Assembly (NCBI RefSeq): GCF_043290135.1
Contig: NC_134704.1
Coordinates: 26,434,501 to 26,498,500 of the forward strand
Reading direction: 5' to 3'
DNA from: Rhipicephalus microplus
Lineage: Eukaryota; Arthropoda; Arachnida; Ixodida; Ixodidae
DNA length: 64,000 nucleotides
Position numbers and translations under genes: made by a program. The notes under the pieces are model-generated. The model was not told the origin of the DNA. It searched no databases and worked only from the letters and a program-made list of their open reading frames with translations. Below, one piece after another: positions 39,701-49,900 of this stretch (position 1 is its first letter; each line of letters begins with the position of its first letter).

Positions 39701-40481
39701 GCAGCGTCACGCTGTCGTCAGCAACACGCAGCGCAAGTCTACGGCAGTTATCAGCGTCTCGATCTGTTGCGCCTTGAGTCGAGAAGGTCACGATGCGCTC
39801 ACGGAGATTTATGATGGCACCGTATTGCCGAAGGAAGTCCATGCCGATACTCAGCTGACGCGAACAGTCGGGAAGAACGAGGCAGCTGAGCACAAACGTT
39901 GACGCACGAATTTTCACTCTTGCGGTACAGCGACCCAGCGGTGTTACAACGTGCCCTCCAGCTGTTCGAATTCGCGTTCCATTCCACGGCGTGATCACTT
40001 TCCTGAGATCTTTCGCTAGCCTCCCGCTGATGATCGAATAGTCTGCACCAGTGTCTACCAATGCACTGACCTGAAGACCGTCAACCAGCACAGGTATGTC
40101 GAGTGACACGCGGTCACTAGGTTCAGATGCGGATGTCGGCGTTTCTTCGGCACTGCGATTATTCTTTGACGAAATGCCTTCGGCGTTGCGTGCAAGCATC
40201 GATGGGAGGTCTTCCACACTTTGAGTCCCAGCGACCTTGCCCCCGAAGGCCGCTGCCTTCAGTTTTCCCGACGAGGGCTCGGGGAGCGTTCCCGTGCCGT
40301 CACCCCGAAACGTGGCCCAGTGGCTGCGGGTCTCCTCGGAGATGGTGACCGCGATTGCCGTCGTGTAAAGGGTGCACGCTGTTGCGCGAGATATTCTTCG
40401 ATATCCCTTGGCCTTTGACCAATTCGGGGACGAGGGGAATTGACGGAAAATCCGCGCAGGCCAAGTTGCCGGTATGGGCAT
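36782..40481 (-). pseudogene. pol of gypsy element 1 (PR-RT-RNase H-INT), broken
   Basis: Overlaps gag in the -1 frame. Protease DTGA active site at 40044-40055 and a GMDFLRQYGA motif after it. An in-frame TAG at 39225-39227 falls just before RT. RT begins KEMLDDG and IQPSSSAWSSPVVLVKKKDG; catalytic YLDD is at 38801-38812. A run of seven T (plus strand, 38944-38950) is the site of a one-base frameshift between the two RT segments. RNase H carries IHTDASNVGLGAVL and VTDHHSLCWL and ends DADALSRAP. Integrase has the HHCC finger (GHLGYSRTL ... CRECQ), GMDLLGPF, ITDRGTSF and HPQSNGLTER, followed by a GPY/F-like module (RYFGPYKVLRRI). A TAA at 36782-36784 cuts the C-terminal tail. Enzyme family motifs look intact; the breaks alone make it a pseudogene. 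Confidence 0.9.
40259..40272 (-). promoter_or_regulatory. Candidate -1 frameshift site, gag to pol
   Basis: pol is in the -1 frame relative to gag and overlaps it by at least 220 bases. Immediately before the gag stop the minus strand reads CGG GAA AAC TGA. GGAAAAC is a weak match to the X-XXY-YYZ heptamer. No downstream pseudoknot was tested, so the exact slip point is not proven. Confidence 0.35.
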
Positions 40482-41710
40482 TCGCGGTAAATGTGACCAG
40501 CCTCACCGCAATGATAGCAGAGGGGTCGTCTGTCTGGCGTACGCCAGAGATCAGACTTGCGCGTCGGTGTACGGCGACTATCGATGTCCAAATCAGCGTG
40601 CGCTGACTGAATCGCGACTGACGGCATCACTGTCTGGATCGGGACGTATGGCATTGTCTGTATCGGGACGTGCGGCACTGTATGGATCGGGACGTGCGGC
40701 ACTGGCTGGATTGGGACTCCTTGACCCGAAAGAGGAGTGGCAGATCGCAAGGCTTCCGCGTACGTACGACGGCGACTGTCAGTAGACACAGGAGCCGTTT
40801 CCGGATCAACCGACGTGGGCGGAAAACGATGGGCGTGCAGCACCTGCTGGACCTCGTCGCGGATGACACTGGTGATAGAACCAACATCGATTTGCCTTGT
40901 CCCGTACATCTTTTAAATTTCTTCCCGGACGACAGATCGAATGATCTCGCGAATCCATTCGGGGCTCTTGCTCCCAGGTGTGGCGAAAAATTCAGGAGTT
41001 GAGGCAGCATTCACTTGACGGTCAAACTGGGCAGATCGTTGGTGCAGTACTCGCTCCATTGTTGCCGCTTCAGTAACGAACTCAGCAACACTTTTGGGTG
41101 GACTACGCACCAAACCAGCAAAAAGTTGTTCCTTCACACCACGCATGAGGTGGCGCAACTTTTTTTCTTCTGCCATAGCAGGATCCGCTCGCTTGAAAAG
41201 CCGTGTCATGTCATCGACGTACATCGAGACGGTCTCGTTGGGCATCTGGATGCGTGAATGTAGTGCATGCTCCGCCCGTTCGCGGCGGTCGGGACTCCTG
41301 TAGGTCTCCAGGAGGCGACGCTGGAACTCGCGCTAAGATGTCAGAACATCATCCCTGTTCAAAAACCACGTCTTGGCACCGTCTTTTAGGCAAGTGTACA
41401 CGTTCCGGAGCTTCGCGGCATCATCCCAGTAATTGATCGCTGCGACACGTTCGAACTCACTCAGCCAGTCGTCAACATCTTCATGCTGCTCTCCGTGAAA
41501 GGGGCTAGGCGTGAGCGGGTTCTGGACGGTGCAGTATATCGGCGTGGAAGGGGTCGGAGCTTGCACGGGATCTTGTGTCGAAGTCATAGTCGCTGCGTCA
41601 GTGGTTGGTGTCTCAGGCGGTAGGCCTCGTTGGCGGCGGCTTACTCTATGAACAGGAGTGTCCACGGGTGCAGGGCTTGTGTTCCGGCTGCTGGACGGGG
41701 TCTTGGGCAT
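40259..41710 (-). pseudogene. gag of gypsy element 1, two in-frame stops
   Basis: Starts only 43 bases from the 5' LTR. Residues 1-126 are a Pro/Thr-rich N-terminus followed by a capsid-like start (DDWLSEFERVAAIN, TCLKDGAKTWFL). The frame then meets TAG (41333-41335), continues with capsid-like MPNETVSMYVDDMTRLF, meets TAA (40913-40915), and continues to a CCHC knuckle CYHCGEAGHIYREC (40478-40519) and an Arg/Ser-rich tail. All three pieces are in one frame, so these are point stops rather than frameshifts; the first TAG is one base from a Trp codon. gag ends TGA at 40259, and pol continues in the -1 frame. Confidence 0.88.
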
Positions 41711-41733
41711 CGGGTGGATTGCGAGACGTTGTA

Positions 41734-41749
41734 CCCAGCACCTCCACCA
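41734..41749 (-). other. Primer binding site of gypsy element 1 (tRNA-Ala-like)
   Basis: Four bases inside the 5' LTR the minus strand reads TGGTGGAGGTGCTGGG. The first twelve bases are complementary to the 3' end of eukaryotic tRNA-Ala (…GCACCTCCA plus CCA), with one mismatch after that. The tRNA identity is from remembered tRNA sequence. Confidence 0.6.
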
Positions 41750-41753
41750 GTCT

Positions 41754-41879
41754 TGTCACGTTACTCTCCACAAACTTGATAAAAATGGGCTCGTTTAGTC
41801 GACTACTCAAGCAGCGGCTCAGAGAGATCGTCTTTGTCTTCTTTCACTCTGCGATCTCACCCAAGCAAACCATGTGGCA
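41754..41879 (-). repeat. 5' LTR of gypsy element 1
   Basis: Identical by eye to the 36341-36466 LTR. In minus orientation this is the promoter-bearing copy. The gag ATG lies only 44 bases beyond its edge. Confidence 0.92.
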
Positions 41880-42875
41880 ATATACAGTCGAGAACGAAAT
41901 TAGAGATACCATGGTAGTGTGTGCCAAATTAGAGTTGCAGTATATGCTACTTTTAAACTGCAAAGTTGTGCTAGGTCTGGCTAGCAAACGCAACCATGCG
42001 GTGAAATCGTACTCCGTTCTTGCAGATGACCTGCCTACCATGTCGCTGACCGACATGTCTACAACGCGTTGAAGACCGGTAAATAATTTTACTGTTGATG
42101 ACTGGCGCCGATCGAGATCGCTGCAGCCATGCCACGGCTTCAAGAAATGTAAAAAAAATGGCCCCATCATCAGCTTCTCCGCAACGTGTGGTTCCCAGTT
42201 GCTTATGACAAACTGACGTGCACATACGCGCTATTTCAAACAAGAGCGCCAAACAAGAGCCCAATTGCATCGCATGTTCGCTCGCTTCAATCGCGTACAC
42301 ACCTGAACGTGAGACGGAACGCAAGGGCCCACTTCTGCAGTCGCCGTGAGAGCGATGGTATTGTTACGTAGTCGTGACGGCGCAGAGTAGAGCTCGGAAA
42401 TACGTAACTCTTTATTTGGCTGAACTTGTGGGCGGGAAACCCAAAATTAAACTGCAAGCGGGCAATGCACGCTGTGCGTACGTCGATAGCGGCGAACAGA
42501 GCGTCGGCCGTCAATAAACTGATCATCGTTGGAATGCACCGTCTTTTCGAACTTTCCCGCCGTATTGCTAGTGGTCGCGCAAGCTCGGCAATAAGCTAGG
42601 CTGTCCGCGTCCTGCGCGCATTCTTAACAAAACGATCTGCTACAATCGCGGAGCTTCTCGAACACTGGGGTGTGGTCTGCGCCGAGCATTTCTGGCAGTC
42701 CTTGTGGGTGTAAACCGAATGCAGCAAAATTGAAACTAGAAACGTGCGTCGCAGTATTGTGGCGCAACTACTTCGTTTATACAGCCCAAGCGTCGTCGTC
42801 ACGATATCATCGCTTCCATATTGCACCCTCATCACCGGTTCCCTTCGCGCACTTGTGACAGGTGCCCCTTGCCTT

Positions 42876-42962
42876 AGAGTTCCCTAACATACACTACAGG
42901 GAACTCTGACGCTAGTTTCTATGGGAGCTGCAACGCTGGCGCTAATGTCTATGAGAGCTGCA
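42876..42962. repeat. 10-bp hairpin plus two ~30-bp direct repeats
   Basis: AGAGTTCCCT (42876-42885) and AGGGAACTCT (42898-42907) form a perfect stem with a 12-base loop. Directly after it, GCTAgTtTCTATGgGAGCTGCAACGC is repeated as GCTAaTgTCTATGaGAGCTGCAACGC. Confidence 0.75.
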
Positions 42963-43717
42963 ACGCACGGCGCTTCAGTGAGCATGGGACTGATGAGTAG
43001 TACACACATTTGTCTCGTACTTCTGGCCTGCTTTTGGCTCCATGTGTGCTCGTGTGGCTTGAAGCTGTTTTCTTACAAAACATATCTTAGCAAATGCTCG
43101 GCGGTTGCGCTTCATCATCTTATTCTTTTAGACTTACCTTTCCAAATCGGGTAGCGAAGTTCAAAAGGGTTGAATCTTTCTTTCAAAACAAAACCTAAAC
43201 ACAGCAACAAACGAAGCCGCAAGTACGATTCGCTGTCCACAAGTACGAGGACTAGGCAAATGTGTGTACTGCCCATCGTTCCCATGGTCGCTGAACGATC
43301 GCAGCGCCACTGTCCCCTTTAGTTAATTTTACGAAACTCTATGCCCCTTCCAACCGCCGACGACTCTTTCACGTGCATTGCGATACTTGGTAGTCGCACT
43401 TCCCACCGGGCTTCTTTGTCTCGTGACGTATACCCTAAAAGATGTCGCTAGTGCTGTGATGAGCGTGCAGTTGCCCCTTTGAACTTGTTATGTAACGGAC
43501 GAGTGTCGTTCGCTCGGAGGAAGAATATCGCGAATCAAAGAAGTGCTGGCACTCACAGATGCGTGAAAGGGCACGGAAGCGACGTGAACCTCTCGGCTGT
43601 GCTGGCTGCCACCTTCACCGTAGGCTCAGAAATGTTTTCGTTACTGTTTAACAAACTTGCCCTTTCTTTTTTCATTTCGGCTCAATGTGGTTTTCTTTTT
43701 CCTTTCTTTTTTTACAG

Positions 43718-43756
43718 ATTTTGGCATTCCTTCCGGTCGTCAGGACCCACAGGGTG
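43718..43756 (+). CDS. 39-nt microexon of the CUB-domain gene
   Basis: Acceptor TTTTTTTACAG (to 43717) and donor GTAAGT (43757). The preceding exon leaves one base (A); joined to it, this exon reads N-F-G-I-P-S-G-R-Q-D-P-Q-G with one base left over. Entering and leaving in phase 1, it encodes 13 residues. A FVTNFGI-type linker directly after the closing strand of a CUB domain is plausible for multi-CUB proteins, and the frame match across a 7.4-kb intron is strong support. Its donor and acceptor are both better than average. The next exon was not found. Confidence 0.72.
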
Positions 43757-45320
43757 GTAAGTTTCAGTTTTTTTTTTTTTACTTCTCCGCCTCTTTTGTT
43801 ATTGCGTACTGTCGTTCACATCAACCCGGGGGTTTGAGCATTTAGCGAGTGATGTGCGCGTCTCACATAGAACGCGTCCTTTAATTCGCCATGGTGTACA
43901 TTGAGCCTGCATTGCTGCTCCTTCAGCTACGCTCGACTACGCTGGTTTGATCCCCGCCGTCATACAGTTGCGGCTACCTTTAACGTCGCTGCCGAAATTC
44001 ACAAGCTCGTTAAACGCCCTGCTGTCGGCGCTATCGATTACCGTATAACTTCAGAGGCACGCCGGAATTTTTAGATGTAAACGCTATGTTGCACCCGGAA
44101 AACTTAATGCCTTTTCGAGACGGATTCACCAATGGGTAATCGTGCACTTATACCGCCGTTTTCACATCGAACGGCACCGATAACAAAAAATAGCCCATTT
44201 ATCGCAGGCAAGCTGCATCAGTATGCGAGCCCGCTCCACTTCTGTAAAAGCGAAAGCACATATAGGCTGCGGCGTTGCCCGAATGTGAAATTCTGCTCGC
44301 TCAGCTCGAACATTCAATTTTAACGCGGTAGTGTTAAGGAGATTTTTCGACAGATATCCTGGTGACTGTTATGAGCGAAAAATTGATGTGGTCCGCAAAT
44401 TAACATTCTAGGTATACGCAAAATAATAAAAATCTTGTGTCAGAGTGGAAATCGAAGCTAGGACTTCCTCGGGGCAAACATCATTTCTAATACCGAACCA
44501 CGTACGCCAGTGCCTACAAAATTGTTTTGAAAAAGAAAAAAAAAATGATGCGTGAATACTGCGCAGTGCGAACAGCCTCTTTGAGGCATGTATTTTATTG
44601 CTTGACAGAAGCGTAGAATCGCAGCAGGGGTCAAAATATATGAACAGCGCTGCTTATGGCCGGTTTTAAGGCCCACAACTTGAAGAGCAACAGCACCAAC
44701 CAAGAGTATAGATTCGTGGGTGCGCTTGTTGCCTTACGGATGTGCAGCGGGTACTTCGCCAATTGACAAAATAAATAATTATGGCAGACTGGGCCCTTCG
44801 CAACTGTACTTGCAGCGTGGGATGTTGCGGCCAATGTTGAGCGCATGTGCGTTCTTTTCCTCATGGCATGGCGTCCACCGAAAACGAAGCTACGTTAGAG
44901 ACTGGGAAAGCGATGTGAGCGGTGCCCGATTACGCAATCACGCTCTATCCTGAACGCAAACTTCAAGCGCCCTCCAACTTTAAAGAGCGAAGCTGTTTAA
45001 CAATCGTTCGTTGTTCAGTCCGTGCTAAATAATTATCTTCATCCTAAATGGTTGTGTGCAACAGAAGTTGGGTAAGTCCCACCTCCGCTAAAAATAGGAA
45101 GTCAACAGTACGTTAGCACAACGAATCGCTGCGAAGCGACTGCGGTGAGCCGAAGAAACCCCCCTTTCCTCCGCACTAGAAACTAGAAAAAACGGGAAAG
45201 GGCAATAGCGGCTGCGAGAAGGACCCGAAGCGATTGAAGGTCAACGACGTGCCCGCCTCGTGTCTGTGACTGGCTGTTCTTTAACTCGGACCTCTCTGCA
45301 CTGAGACCTATAGCACAGTA
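43757..45320. other. Probable next intron of the CUB gene; no exon recognised
   Basis: Begins with GTAAGT and an adjacent T12 run. No phase-1 exon with CUB-like sequence was found by eye through 45320. Confidence 0.4.
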
Positions 45321-45324
45321 CATC

Positions 45325-45412
45325 CAAAGCCTAGCAACGACCTATAAGCAACCTAGAAACAACCTGCGTCACCTAGCTGATACATAGAGCGACCTAGAAG
45401 CAAGCAGTTTTA
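45325..45412 (+). repeat. ~11-12 bp degenerate tandem repeat (CCTAGAAGCAA type)
   Basis: CCTAGCAACGA, CCTATAAGCAA, CCTAGAAACAA, a longer diverged unit, then CCTAGAAGCAAGCAG. Similar units occur on the other strand near 12075-12180. Confidence 0.65.
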
Positions 45413-45568
45413 GTCTTGAGAATCGTCCAGTTTCAATATTTCAAGCCAGGCGTGGCTTTATTAGTAAAATCTTGGCCATTTTTTACAGCGAAAGCTGTTG
45501 AGGTCACAACTCGGGTCACGTGCAGTTGTCCGCCGCCGCCGCCGGTGTCCGTAACTTAACACCAAAGA

Positions 45569-45772
45569 CACAGTGGGGCTCGAAACCCGGGTGTGCTGGG
45601 TGTCAGCCCAGTATTCAACCACTCAACTACGCCGGTGCTTGTGCCTTGTTGGCAAACCTAGCACCAACGACACAGTGGGGCTCGAAGCCAGAGTCTGCTG
45701 GGTGTCAGCCCAGTATTCTACGACTGAGCTACGCTGGTGCTCGTGGCTTGTTGGCAAAATTACCTTAGGCAG
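45569..45772 (-). repeat. Two tandem tRNA-like units, 102-bp period
   Basis: CAGTGGGGCTCGAA starts at 45571 and again at 45673. On the minus strand each unit has an A-box-like segment (GTAGCTCAGTCGTAGAATACTGGG in the second) and a B-box-like segment (CCCGGGTTTCGAGCC or CTGGCTTCGAGCC). Acceptor stems do not close. These are relics of a tRNA-derived unit duplicated in the repeat, not functional tRNA genes. Confidence 0.6.
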
Positions 45773-45940
45773 ACTTGATGTCCGGAAAGCAATCGTGTTA
45801 ATACGACTTATAAAGAGTTCTAAAACACCGAAAGAACAACCAGTCGTCGCACAATGCGTATAGCGTTACGTGTGGGTCGTCCAATGCTTCAACACATTAC
45901 AGAAGCTTGTTCTTGTTCCCCTATAAATTGTGGCGCATAC

Positions 45941-46663
45941 TGTTAGGACCGGCGCCAGGTCTGACAATGGATCGGCGTTCCTTTTGATGTTCCTTTTGAG
46001 TCGCCAAACGGGTTGGCGGCCTGTGTCCGCCATGTATTGTTCCCACCTGGCCGGAGGGTGCGGCGTCCTGCCGCCGCGGCGCCGTGAGCAGTTCGGGAGA
46101 CCACCGGTGCAGCTTCTTCTTTGGAAGATGACGGCGGCGGCGGCGGCCGGGAATCGTCCCGCTAATTGAACGAATCGTTCGGCACCATTTGAAGCTTGTT
46201 TACGGCGGCCCTTTCGATGGATGCAGTCATCAACTTCAGACCCCTCGCCCAGCGACACACCTTGACGGGGGGGGGGAGCCGCGTTCGTGCCACATGGCCG
46301 TGCGGTGACCACGCTTCAGTTTTGAACGTTCGCGTGGACCGTGCGTGCTCGTCACCCTCGCGGGTAATGTGTGGTCCGTGATTGGACGGTGCCCTCTGTA
46401 CGCGGTCCCCGATCTAGGGATCTGGGGAGGACAGACCCTTTATAATGAGCCCCCACGGCTCATTCGGTGTGCTTTTTCGAGTGGAGAGCTCGCCATGTAC
46501 GAAGAACGCCACTATATATCTAAACTTTCTTATTGACCTCTCTCTAATGTAAATAAACGTCTGTTCTCTGTTTTCCCATATAAGCATTGCTTCTCGCTAT
46601 AAGGGACGAGTCCGATGGGAGCCAGCTACCAACGACGAGACCCACAGGACTCAGGTCCCAACA
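45941..46663 (+). repeat. 5' LTR of gypsy element 2
   Basis: TG...CA ends. A TATA-like TATAAT lies at 46441-46446 and a polyadenylation signal AATAAA at 46552-46557, so U3 would be about 45941-46470 with R and U5 after it. A GCC/GGC trinucleotide patch is at 46132-46150. A G10 run at 46267-46276 is the only difference from the 3' LTR. Confidence 0.93.
46441..46557 (+). promoter_or_regulatory. LTR TATA-like box to AATAAA
   Basis: TATAAT (46441) and AATAAA (46552) are about 110 bases apart in the correct order for promoter and poly(A) signal. The same pair recurs in the 3' LTR. The transcription start is not defined. Confidence 0.45.
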
Positions 46664-46665
46664 AC

Positions 46666-46684
46666 TGGATGGCAGCGGTGGGAT
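46666..46684 (+). other. Primer binding site of gypsy element 2 (tRNA-Leu-like)
   Basis: Two bases after the LTR the sequence is TGGATGGCAGCGGTGGGAT. From TGGCAGCGG on it is the exact complement of the 3' end of eukaryotic tRNA-Leu (AAG/CAG type, …ATCCCACCGCTGCCA). The CCA-pairing TGG is present but one extra A separates it from the rest. The tRNA identity is remembered, not searched. Confidence 0.65.
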
Positions 46685-46955
46685 CGAGCTCATCGACCAG
46701 GAGGCAATGCTGAGACCTGCTGTCTGGAGGACCTAGAGTCGGACAAAACTGCTTCGTGGCATCACTGACAACACTGGAAGGAACGCGTCCGAATTCATGA
46801 CGGCATAGGGTGAGTGCACTGCTTTTCTTTGCTGAGATATCACCAGGCTTTGCGTAGGATTGTAAACAAAGCAGTGATTTGGTAACGGTGGACGGAAGTA
46901 TTGATAGTACGTCAAAGTTGTTTAGTTAAAAGAGTTAGCAGCACCAAGGACCGCC

Positions 46956-49900
46956 ATGAATTTGAAGGGACTAAAAAAGCCAGAGTTGTTAGAGTTGGCC
47001 CGAGAGCTGGGCCAGGTAATTGCCGAGACGAAAAGAAAGCAGGAGATCATTGACGCCATCGAGAAGATCGGGGCAGATGACGAGGAGCTGAGCGAATGCT
47101 TGGAGGCTATTACGCAAAGGAAAGAGGAGCAGAGGCTCCGTGAGGAAAAAGAGGAGCAGAGGCTCCGTGAGGAAAAAGAGGAACAGAGACGTCGTGAGGA
47201 AAAAGAGGAACAGAGACGTCATGAGGAAAAAGAGGAAAGGGAAAGAGAACGTATCGATCGTATGGAAATGAAACGCCTAGAAATTGAACTAGCAAAGGCT
47301 CAATCAATGAACGGAGCTAGCGCAGTGGCACGAGAAAGAGAGCGCCGAATGACAGATTTGATGCCATCCTACGCGGTAGGAGGGGACATGGGTCTTTTTC
47401 TGGTGCACTTTGAGCGCACGTGCGAGAGGGAAAATTTTGCTAAAAACACGTGGCCCCAGCGCTTGCTTACGCTGCTGCCGTGTGAAGTAGCTGACATTAT
47501 AGCCCGTATGGGTAAAGAAGACGCAGACGACTATGACAGAGTCAAAGCGAGTCTGCTCAAAAAGTACAGACTGTCAGCGGAGGCGTTCAGGCGAAAATTT
47601 CGTGAGATCGAGAAAGCCAAAGACGAGTCATACCCAGAGTTTGCGTACACCTTAAAGGTAAATCTGGAGGAATGGCTTAGAGAGGAGGGTGCGCTTGGCG
47701 ACGCGGAAAAGACTCTGCAGTGTTTTGCGTTGGAACAATTCTTTCGGCGTCTACCTGAAAACATTAGGTACTGGGTTCAGGATAGACAAGGAGTAGATAC
47801 TATCACGAGAGCGGCAGAGCTCGCAGAGGAGTACGTAAATCGCCGTGCCCTCGAAGGCGAGGATGTCCCTAGGAGGGAGATTAGTAAATATCGGGCCGAC
47901 AAGCCTCCGCGATGGACAAAGTCGGGTCGGTATATGCCGAAGGAGGGTTTAGACTCCAAAGGAAGCGGTGATGAGAAAAACAAGAGAAAGGAAGAAGCAC
48001 CCGAGAAAAGGGCGGAAGGGCAACAGAAAAAGGCGTTCAAGGCCAAGAAGCCGATAGTTTGCTATAACTGCCAACAGACGGGGCATATTTCTTTGGGTTG
48101 TAGGAACCCGAAAGTTGTGTTAATGTCACTCTGTAGTAATGACGAAAACATGAAATTGCTAGAGCCCTACATCCGAGACCTAGTCGTGAACGGCCAACCG
48201 TGCCGCGTGCTCCGCGATTCGGCCGCCACTATGGATGTAGTGCACCCGTCCTATGTCGAGGAGAGTCAGTTTACAGGAGAATGCGCATGGATAAGACAGG
48301 CAGTAGAGACAAACAGTGCATGTCTCCCAGTAGCAAGAGTCCGCATCGAAGGCCCTTTCGGTGTTCTAGACACTGAAGCTGCCGTTTCGGCACATCTCCC
48401 AGTGCAATACCCGTATTTGTTCTCAAATAAATCAGAGTACTTGCTGCGACAAAAAGGAATTGGGTTCAGTGAGGGTATCGTACAGGCCTTAACTCGATCC
48501 AAAGCAAGGGAGCTCGCCGCTCAGACAGTTTATAAAGATCCGGTGGCAGACGAAACAGCTTCAGCGGCAGAGCCTTCTTTACCTGGCACGAAACTGGACC
48601 ACCCTATAATGGAGCCTCAAAACACAATATCTAAAGAAAGATGTAAGAAACCGGATGAATCCGAGGCATCTCGAGAAGTAGAATGCACTATAAAGCTGTT
48701 AAATGTAAGTCCTACAGAACTGATAGTGGAACAGGAAAATGACTCCACTCTCCGTAACCTAACGCCAGACGCGAAGGAAGGGGTGGCTAAGCAAAACATT
48801 CAGTTCACCAAGAAGGGGGGCGTCTTGTACAGAAAGTACACGAGTCGAAAAGGAGTTCGGTTTAATCAGCTAGTCGTACCGTATCCTTTCCGCAAGGAGC
48901 TGCTGCACCTGGTCCACGGAGGTTTGTGGTCAGGGCATCTCGGCATCAAAAAAACAAAAGAATGTTTGTTACGGGAGTTTTACTGGCCCGGCTGCTTTCG
49001 GGAGGTGGAGGCATTTGTAAGAAGCTGCGACACGTGCCAACGCGTTGGCAAGCCAGGGGATAAGGCTAAAGCACCTATGAAGCTGGTCCCCATTATCACA
49101 GAACCGTTTCGCAGGCTAGTTATAGACACAGTGGGTCCACTTCCTGTAACGCAGTCCGGGTACCGGCACATACTCACAGTGCTCTGCCCGGCCACGAAAT
49201 TCCCGGAAGCAGTACCGTTAAAGGAGCTCAGCTCGGAAGAGGTAGTTAAAGCGCTTTTATCTATCTTTGCACGTGTAGGCTTCCCTGCAGAAATTCAGTC
49301 CGACCAGGGATCTGTTTTTACAAGTGCACTAACCTCGACATTTCTAGAAAAGTGTGGTGTTAAAATCATCCACAGTTCAGTGTACCACCCTCAGTCAAAT
49401 GCTGTAGAAAAGGTACATTCAGTCATGAAACGGCTGCTACGCGCCCTTTGTTATGAGCAAAAAGAGGATTGGGAGGCTTGCTTGCCCGCAGCTATGTTCG
49501 CGCTTCGGGTCGCTCCTCACGAATCAACAGGGTTTTCGCCTGCGGAGCTTGTTTACGGACGTGCTCTTCGCTCCCCACTTCGCATTGTTCGAGAATCTTG
49601 GGAGGGCCGGGCGGACGACCCTTCGGTAGTAGCATACGTACTTGAGCTGTTGGACCGACTTCACGCAGCTCAAGAACTAGCGGAGCAGGAAATGCGCAGA
49701 GCTCAAAACAACGCTAAGCGCTATTATGACAAGACAGCCCGGACGCGAAGCTTTCGAGTGGGGGAAAAAGTGATGATACTGAAACCCTCACTGAAGAATA
49801 AACTTCAGGTCCAGTGGGAGGGACCTGTTGAGGTAGTTCAGAAATTGTCAGACACAAATTACTTGGTTACTGGACTGGGAAGGCGTAAAACGCAACAGGT

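Larger units (their letters stand above)
36337..41883 (-). mobile_element. Ty3/gypsy LTR retrotransposon 1 (complete, coding region broken)
   Basis: Two 126-base LTRs (36341-36466 and 41754-41879), identical by eye, bound a minus-strand gag-pol. The 4-bp target duplication ATAT is at 36337-36340 and 41880-41883. Pol order is PR-RT-RNase H-INT, the ordinary gypsy order. LTRs of 126 bp are very short for gypsy. The coding region has four stops and one homopolymer frameshift, so this copy cannot move by itself. It sits in a host intron in antisense orientation, which is the orientation usually tolerated. Confidence 0.93.
36291..43717 (+). other. 7.4-kb phase-1 intron of the CUB gene, carrying an antisense gypsy element
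   Basis: The intron starts GTGAGT and ends TTTCCTTTCTTTTTTTACAG. Most of it (36341-41879) is a Ty3/gypsy provirus in the opposite orientation. The rest (41884-43717) is AT-rich non-coding sequence with a hairpin and short tandem repeat near 42876-42960. Confidence 0.75.
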
